A DNA stretch of 64,000 nt, from the NCBI RefSeq assembly GCF_004005495.1, contig NZ_RZYA01000001.1, positions 558,001 to 622,000 of the forward strand, given 5' to 3'. Both the position numbers and the translations under genes were made by a program. Below, piece after piece: positions 58,429 to 64,000 of the stretch; position 1 is the first letter of the stretch; every line of letters starts with the position of its first letter. The notes under the pieces are model-generated. The model was not told the origin of the DNA and ran no database searches. It saw nothing but the letters and a program-made list of their open reading frames with translations. The DNA comes from Streptomyces antnestii. Its GTDB lineage: Bacteria; Actinomycetota; Actinomycetes; Streptomycetales; Streptomycetaceae.

Positions 58429-60312
58429 TTAGTGCCCGCCGCGCACCCGGTCCATGGGCAGCCACAGGACGGTGTCCGGGGTCACAGGGGCGCTCGGGTC
58501 GCTCAGCTCCCCGTCGCTCAACACCCTTCCCTCGACGCGTACTTCGTCGATCGCGCCGGTGAAGTGCGCCCGGCTGTCCATGCGTTCACCGATGTGCACA
58601 CCGAACGGCGAGTTACGGCTGACCGAGCCCGGCACGTCGGCCGCACTCACCGACGTACCGTCCACCGACAGCGTCAACTGCCCTCCGCCGCGCCGGAGGA
58701 CGGCGTGGTGCCACGCGCCGTCGTTGTACGCGGACGTGGTGCGCACCACGGCCGTGCGCGGGGCCGCGGCGCCGTCCCGGGCGGTGATCAGGCCCGTGAC
58801 GCGGTTGCTCGCGGGCTCGGCACGCAGCCACACCTGCGGCTGTGTGGTGCCGATGCCGCCCATCCACAGCAGGGGCTGCTCGCCGGTCGTGGCCGAGTAC
58901 CGGAACCACAGCGACGCGGTGAAGTCCTTCGTGCCGAGCGGCAGCCGGTCGCTGTAGGGGAGGCGTACGGCGTCGTCCCTGCCGTCGAGACCGAGCGCTC
59001 CGCCGAAGCGTCCTGCGGTCGGCGACGCCCCGCCGAGCACGGACGCGTCCCGCGCGCCGCGGGCCCTGTCGTCCGTCGTGGGGTCGGCGCCCCGGCGCGG
59101 CGTCAGCCAGTCCTCGGTGAACCGCGCGAAGCGGATCTCGTCGCGCGCGTCGACCGCGCCGCCCTCGTACAGCAGACCCACCCGGTCACCCGTCGCCCGC
59201 ACGAGATCCGAGTAGCCGGACCAGTCGGTCGTCACGACGGTGGAGCGGTCGAAGCTGTCCCAGGTCCGCCCGCCGTCGTACGAGGAGCGGATCGTCATGG
59301 TCCTGCGCCGGTCGGGGTCGCCCGGGCAGGCGAGCAGGAGCCGCTTGCCGGCGCGCAGGACCGAGCCCTGCACCTGTGGGGTGTAGAGGTCGGGGATCGC
59401 CGTGAAGGGGCGGGTGAACGAGTCGCCGCCGTCCCGGCTCCACGTGTGCGTGCGGTGGCCGAGGTCGGTGCCGTCCTGCTCGCGGCCCGACACGTACAGG
59501 GATCCGTCGGGCAGTTCGGCGAGCGTCATCTCGGACGGCTTCTGCCGGAACGTGCCGTCGTCCGCGATCGGCCACGAGTCCTTCGCGCCGACCCGCCAGT
59601 GGTCGCCGCCGTCGTCGCTGACCATGAGCGCGGCGTGGTTGGCGGTGACCCTGCTGCCGTTCCATGTCTCCGCGTTGACGGTGAAGACGAGCCGGCCGGG
59701 GTGGCGTCCCCGGGTGAGCTGGACGCCGTGCACGGGCCCTGTCGCGTACCAGGAGTTCCAGTCCGTCGGCAGGATCTCGTCGCCCAGGTCGCGCGGCGCC
59801 GACCAGGTGCGGCCGTCGTCGTCGCTGTACTGGAGGTGCGGGGTGCGGTCGCACGGCACCGAGCAGTTCTTCCCGTCCGTGCGGCCGGTGTTGTACGTCT
59901 CGGCGAGCAGAATGCGGCCGGTCCTGAGGTCGACCACGGGGGCGGGGTTGCCGTGCGTGTCACCGGCGCCCTCGTTGACGACCCGGAGCGGACCCCAGGT
60001 ACGCCCGCCGTCCTCGGACCGCTTGACCACGATGTCTATGTCGCCCGCGTCGGAGCAGTCGTGCGTACGCCCCTCGGCGAAGGCGAGCAGCGTGCCCGCC
60101 TTCGTCCTCACGACGGCCGGGATGCGGTAGCAGGCGTACCCCGGGTCCTGGGACGCCTTGAAGAGGACCTGCTGCTCGAACGGGGGCGGCTCGTCCGCCC
60201 CGGCGGCGTGCGCGGGCAGCGCGGCTCCGGAGGCGGCGACCAGCAGGGCGACGACGGATGCGCTCAGGAATCTCAGACGTGATCTCAGACGTAAGCGGAG
60301 GTTCGACGGCAT
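58429..60312 (-). CDS. Secreted sialidase (GH33) with C-terminal LamG-type domain
   Basis: 627 aa. Signal peptide (RSRLRFLSASVVALLVAASGAALPAHA). Catalytic six-bladed propeller: YRIPAVVR (FRIP motif, Arg of the triad), Asp boxes SEDGGRTW, SDDDGRTW, SDDGGDHW, SYDGGRTW, and the nucleophilic Tyr region in GYSDLVRATGDRVGLLYEGG. Residues about 450-627 are a concanavalin/LamG domain (AGRFGGALGLDGRDDAVRLPYSDRLPLGTKDFTASLWFRY). It would cleave terminal sialic acids from host or environmental glycans. Codon 7 is TTA (60292-60294), and two rare AGA codons follow nearby, implying developmental control. First gene of a two-gene unit. Confidence 0.93.
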   Translation of the reverse strand: MPSNLRLRLRSRLRFLSASVVALLVAASGAALPAHAAGADEPPPFEQQVLFKASQDPGYACYRIPAVVRTKAGTLLAFAEGRTHDCSDAGDIDIVVKRSEDGGRTWGPLRVVNEGAGDTHGNPAPVVDLRTGRILLAETYNTGRTDGKNCSVPCDRTPHLQYSDDDGRTWSAPRDLGDEILPTDWNSWYATGPVHGVQLTRGRHPGRLVFTVNAETWNGSRVTANHAALMVSDDGGDHWRVGAKDSWPIADDGTFRQKPSEMTLAELPDGSLYVSGREQDGTDLGHRTHTWSRDGGDSFTRPFTAIPDLYTPQVQGSVLRAGKRLLLACPGDPDRRRTMTIRSSYDGGRTWDSFDRSTVVTTDWSGYSDLVRATGDRVGLLYEGGAVDARDEIRFARFTEDWLTPRRGADPTTDDRARGARDASVLGGASPTAGRFGGALGLDGRDDAVRLPYSDRLPLGTKDFTASLWFRYSATTGEQPLLWMGGIGTTQPQVWLRAEPASNRVTGLITARDGAAAPRTAVVRTTSAYNDGAWHHAVLRRGGGQLTLSVDGTSVSAADVPGSVSRNSPFGVHIGERMDSRAHFTGAIDEVRVEGRVLSDGELSDPSAPVTPDTVLWLPMDRVRGGH

Positions 60313-60361
60313 GGTGCGGCCACCCTTCACGGCTCGTGTCACAGTCGATGTCACGGCTCAT

Positions 60362-60410
60362 GCGTCTGGTCATCCGGACATCCCACGTCCAATGTCCGGA
60401 TCACAGACGC
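60362..60410 (-). promoter_or_regulatory. Nested inverted repeat in the sialidase promoter
   Basis: Inner arms ATCCGGACAT and ATGTCCGGAT (60372-60381, 60392-60401) around a 10-bp spacer, enclosed by outer arms GCGTCTG and CAGACGC (60362-60368, 60404-60410). It ends 50 bp before the sialidase start. The GGACAT/ATGTCC core resembles GntR operators. Confidence 0.6.
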
Positions 60411-60536
60411 TACTTGGGGTGCTCGACACGCCACAAGAACCGTGCATCAAGGGATCACTGGATCGGCGCAGAGCGGGGCCCCGCCCGGCGCAGGGGGCGC
60501 TCCCCGCCGGGTCGGGACCCCCGCGCCGTGCCGCGG

Positions 60537-60700
60537 GGGAACCGGTCAGCCCTGCCGGCCGTGGCCCGCAGGGCGATGCGGTGTTCTCCCGCGTACACGT
60601 GCAGACCCCCGGTCCGCCCGAAGACCCGCCGGGCCTCGCGCAGCCGGTCGGGGAGGCTCGCCAGGAGCGCGGGTCCGAGCCGGACCGGGGGAGTGAGGGG
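60537..60700 (-). pseudogene. fdhD: fdhD remnant (formate dehydrogenase sulfurtransferase) with internal deletion
   Basis: Continuing in frame after the formate dehydrogenase stop, the minus strand reads PVRLGPALLASLPDRLREARRVFGRTGGLH followed directly by VYAGEHRIALRATAGRADRF. FdhD proteins have LPDRLRAAQxVFxxTGGLHAAGLF... in the middle and end with a NVY-x-x-x-HRI-like tail. So the N-terminal part and about 90-100 residues between these points are missing, along with the conserved Cys pair. It cannot make a functional FdhD. An open frame continues to a stop at 60455. There is no start codon or ribosome site for it. Confidence 0.65.
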
Positions 60701-60706
60701 TTGCCG

Positions 60707-61563
60707 TCAGTCCCGGTTCTGTACGTGCTGGTAGCCGAAGCGGCCCTTGATGCAGAGGTTGCCGTGGGTCACCGGGTTGTCGTGCGGCGAGGTGACCTTC
60801 ACGATCTCGTTGTCCTGCACATGGAGCGTCAGATTGCAGCCCACCCCGCAGTACGCGCACACCGTCGTCGTCTCCGTCTGCTCCGCCTCGTTCCAGGTCC
60901 CCGCGGCCCGCATGTCGAACTCCGACTTGAAGGACAGCGCGCCCGTCGGGCACACCTCGACGCAGTTCCCGCAGTACACGCACGCCGAGTCCGTCAGCGG
61001 CGCGTCGTGCTCGACGGCGATCCGGGCGTCGAAGCCGCGTCCCACGACCGAGATGGCGAACGAGTTCTGCCACTGGTCACCGCACGCGTCGACGCACTTG
61101 TAGCAGAGGATGCACTTGTCGTAGTCCCGCACATAGAGGTCGTTGTCGACGCGTGGCTCCTCGTCGACGCGCGCTGCGTCCGGGCCGAACCGGTCGGGCT
61201 TCGCCTCGTACTCCTTGATCCACTCGGCGGCGCGCGGCGTCGTCGACAGGTTCACCGACGAGGCGAGCAGTTCGAGGACGACCTTGCGGCTGTGCCGGGC
61301 CCGCTCGGTGTCCGTGCGGACCTGCATCCCGGCCTCGGCCTTGCGCGAGCAGGCGGGGGCCAGCGTGCGGGCGCCCTCCACCTCGACGACGCACACCCGG
61401 CACGCGTTCTTCGGCGTGAGGGTGTCGCCCTCGCACAGCGTCGGGATGTCCTTGCCCGCGGCCCGGCACGCGTCCAGGATCGTCGACCCCTCGGGCACCC
61501 GCGCCTCCTGCCCGTCCAGGGTGAACTCGACGAGGCGGCGCGGCACTCCCAGCGGTATGGCGG

Positions 61564-61567
<4 letters not shown>
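60707..61567 (-). CDS. Formate dehydrogenase iron-sulfur subunit, NuoG-N-like
   Basis: 286 aa. N-terminal 2Fe-2S ferredoxin-like domain (STILDACRAAGKDIPTLCEGDTLTPKNACRVCVVEVEGARTLAPACSRKAE), the HSRKVVLELL 4Fe-4S region, then two ferredoxin-type clusters (CILCYKCVDACGDQW, CVYCGNCVEVCPTGAL) and an MGD-oxidoreductase-like cysteine motif CAYCGVGCNLTLHVQDNEIVKV...CIKGRFGYQ at the end. It corresponds to the N-terminal Fe-S portion of FdsA/FdhF, split as a separate gene. ATG overlaps the FdsGB stop (ATGA). Last intact gene of the operon. Confidence 0.9.
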
Positions 61568-63498
<1,931 letters not shown>

Positions 63499-63506
63499 GT
63501 CCTGCC

Positions 63507-64000
63507 TCAGCTCCTCACGGCCGCGACGGGCAGCTTCTCGATGCGGATCGCCGACGCCTTGAACTCCGCCGTCCCCGCGATCGGGCAGTTCGCCTCGATC
63601 GTCAGCTGGTTGGTGTCCACCTCGTCGGGAAAGTGCATGGTCATGAAGGCGAGGCCGGGACGGAGCGCCGGGTCGACCCACACGGGCGCCACGACCGTCC
63701 CGCGCCGCGACGACACCCGGACCTGCTCGCCGACCACGACGCCGTACCGCTCCGCGTCCTCCGGGCACAGCTCGACGTACTCGCCGCGCCGCAGCGGGGA
63801 GGCGAAACTCCCGCTCTGCACCCCGGTGTTGTAGGAGTCGAGGCGCCGGCCCGTGGTGAGGCGGATCGGGTACGCGTCGTCGGTCAGGTCGACCGGCGGA
63901 TCGTGCGCGACGATGCCGAAGGGCGCGGGCCGCCCGCGCAGCTCCGGGTCCGACTCCCACAGCCGCCCGTGCAGGAAGCTCGACGGCAGGACCTCCAGGT
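63507..64000 (-). CDS. Formate dehydrogenase alpha subunit (molybdopterin oxidoreductase), C-terminus only
   Basis: About 164 codons are in the window; the 5' end runs off the right edge. The visible part is the molydop_binding domain: DDAYPIRLTTGRRLDSYNTGVQSGSFASPLRRGEYVELCPEDAERYGVVVGEQVRVSSRRGTVVAPVWVDPALRPGLAFMTMHFPDEVDTNQLTIEANCPIAGTAEFKASAIRI, which in FdhF/FdsA binds the molybdenum cofactor. The stop is 8 bp before the next start, so this is the first gene of the FDH unit seen here. Confidence 0.9.
   Translation of the reverse strand, partial: LEVLPSSFLHGRLWESDPELRGRPAPFGIVAHDPPVDLTDDAYPIRLTTGRRLDSYNTGVQSGSFASPLRRGEYVELCPEDAERYGVVVGEQVRVSSRRGTVVAPVWVDPALRPGLAFMTMHFPDEVDTNQLTIEANCPIAGTAEFKASAIRIEKLPVAAVRS

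Noticed and set aside
63507..63821. Short 104-aa ORF as a complete gene
   Set aside because: It starts inside the molydop_binding domain; the same frame stays open to the right edge, so it is the C-terminus of the FDH alpha subunit.

Overview
The window is high-GC actinobacterial DNA and almost certainly from a Streptomyces chromosome. Four observations support this: a very strong G/C bias at third codon positions, frequent GTG/TTG starts and leaderless promoters, rare TTA codons limited to a few genes, and typical families (DUF5753 XRE regulators, SpoIIE-type PP2C phosphatases, LytR-CpsA-Psr proteins, DUF6204). About 53 protein-coding genes are supported. No rRNA, tRNA, CRISPR array or complete transposase gene was seen.

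Layout. 1-3.2 kb: a leftward promoter with an internal palindrome at the edge, a TetR regulator and a duplicated 3-hydroxyacyl-CoA dehydrogenase. 3.4-7.2 kb: HEAT-repeat protein (TTA codon), GNAT, secreted S33-type peptidase, an SOS-box-controlled 59-aa ORF on the minus strand, and an SRPBCC protein. 7.4-13.8 kb: MFS transporter with a C-terminal regulatory-like tail, a large PAS-GAF-SpoIIE-HATPase phosphatase, a methyltransferase and a GNAT-like protein. 13.9-16.1 kb: GlsB-like membrane protein, LCP ligase and short TatA, sharing a 15-bp promoter motif. 16.3-21.5 kb: a tightly packed series of four peptidases (M55, M20, S9, S66). 21.7-26.7 kb: secreted S15/CocE-type hydrolase, GNAT, DUF6204, DUF5107. 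26.7-30.3 kb: a MITE-like element, then a GntR regulator with two amidohydrolases and a pair of operators.

30.3-35.9 kb: VOC protein, methyltransferase, PAP2-diacylglycerol-kinase fusion, ABC-F ATPase and a SigB/F-type sigma factor. 36.2-42.9 kb: aminotransferase-like and metallo-beta-lactamase genes, a second MITE-like element, DedA, a second MBL gene, a small protein resembling a degenerate serine-recombinase catalytic domain, and a membrane-anchored phosphodiesterase-like protein. 43-48 kb: amino acid permease, OsmC, two XRE regulators, pterin dehydratase, aldo-keto reductase. 48.1-54.9 kb: a branched-chain-type ABC importer whose two permeases and one ATPase are a single 899-aa polypeptide, then a FadD. 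55.2-60.4 kb: LysR, SBF transporter, a two-gene sialidase/propeller operon with a nested inverted-repeat promoter. 60.4-64 kb: NAD-type formate dehydrogenase operon (alpha subunit cut by the window edge) followed by a decayed fdhD remnant.

The least expected signals are the SOS-type small ORF at 6411-6590, the four-peptidase series, the recombinase-like protein at 40191-40634, the two small inverted-repeat elements with matching ends, a repetitive element expanded in frame inside the formate dehydrogenase linker, and the fdhD remnant. All functional calls are from reading the sequence; no database search was run.
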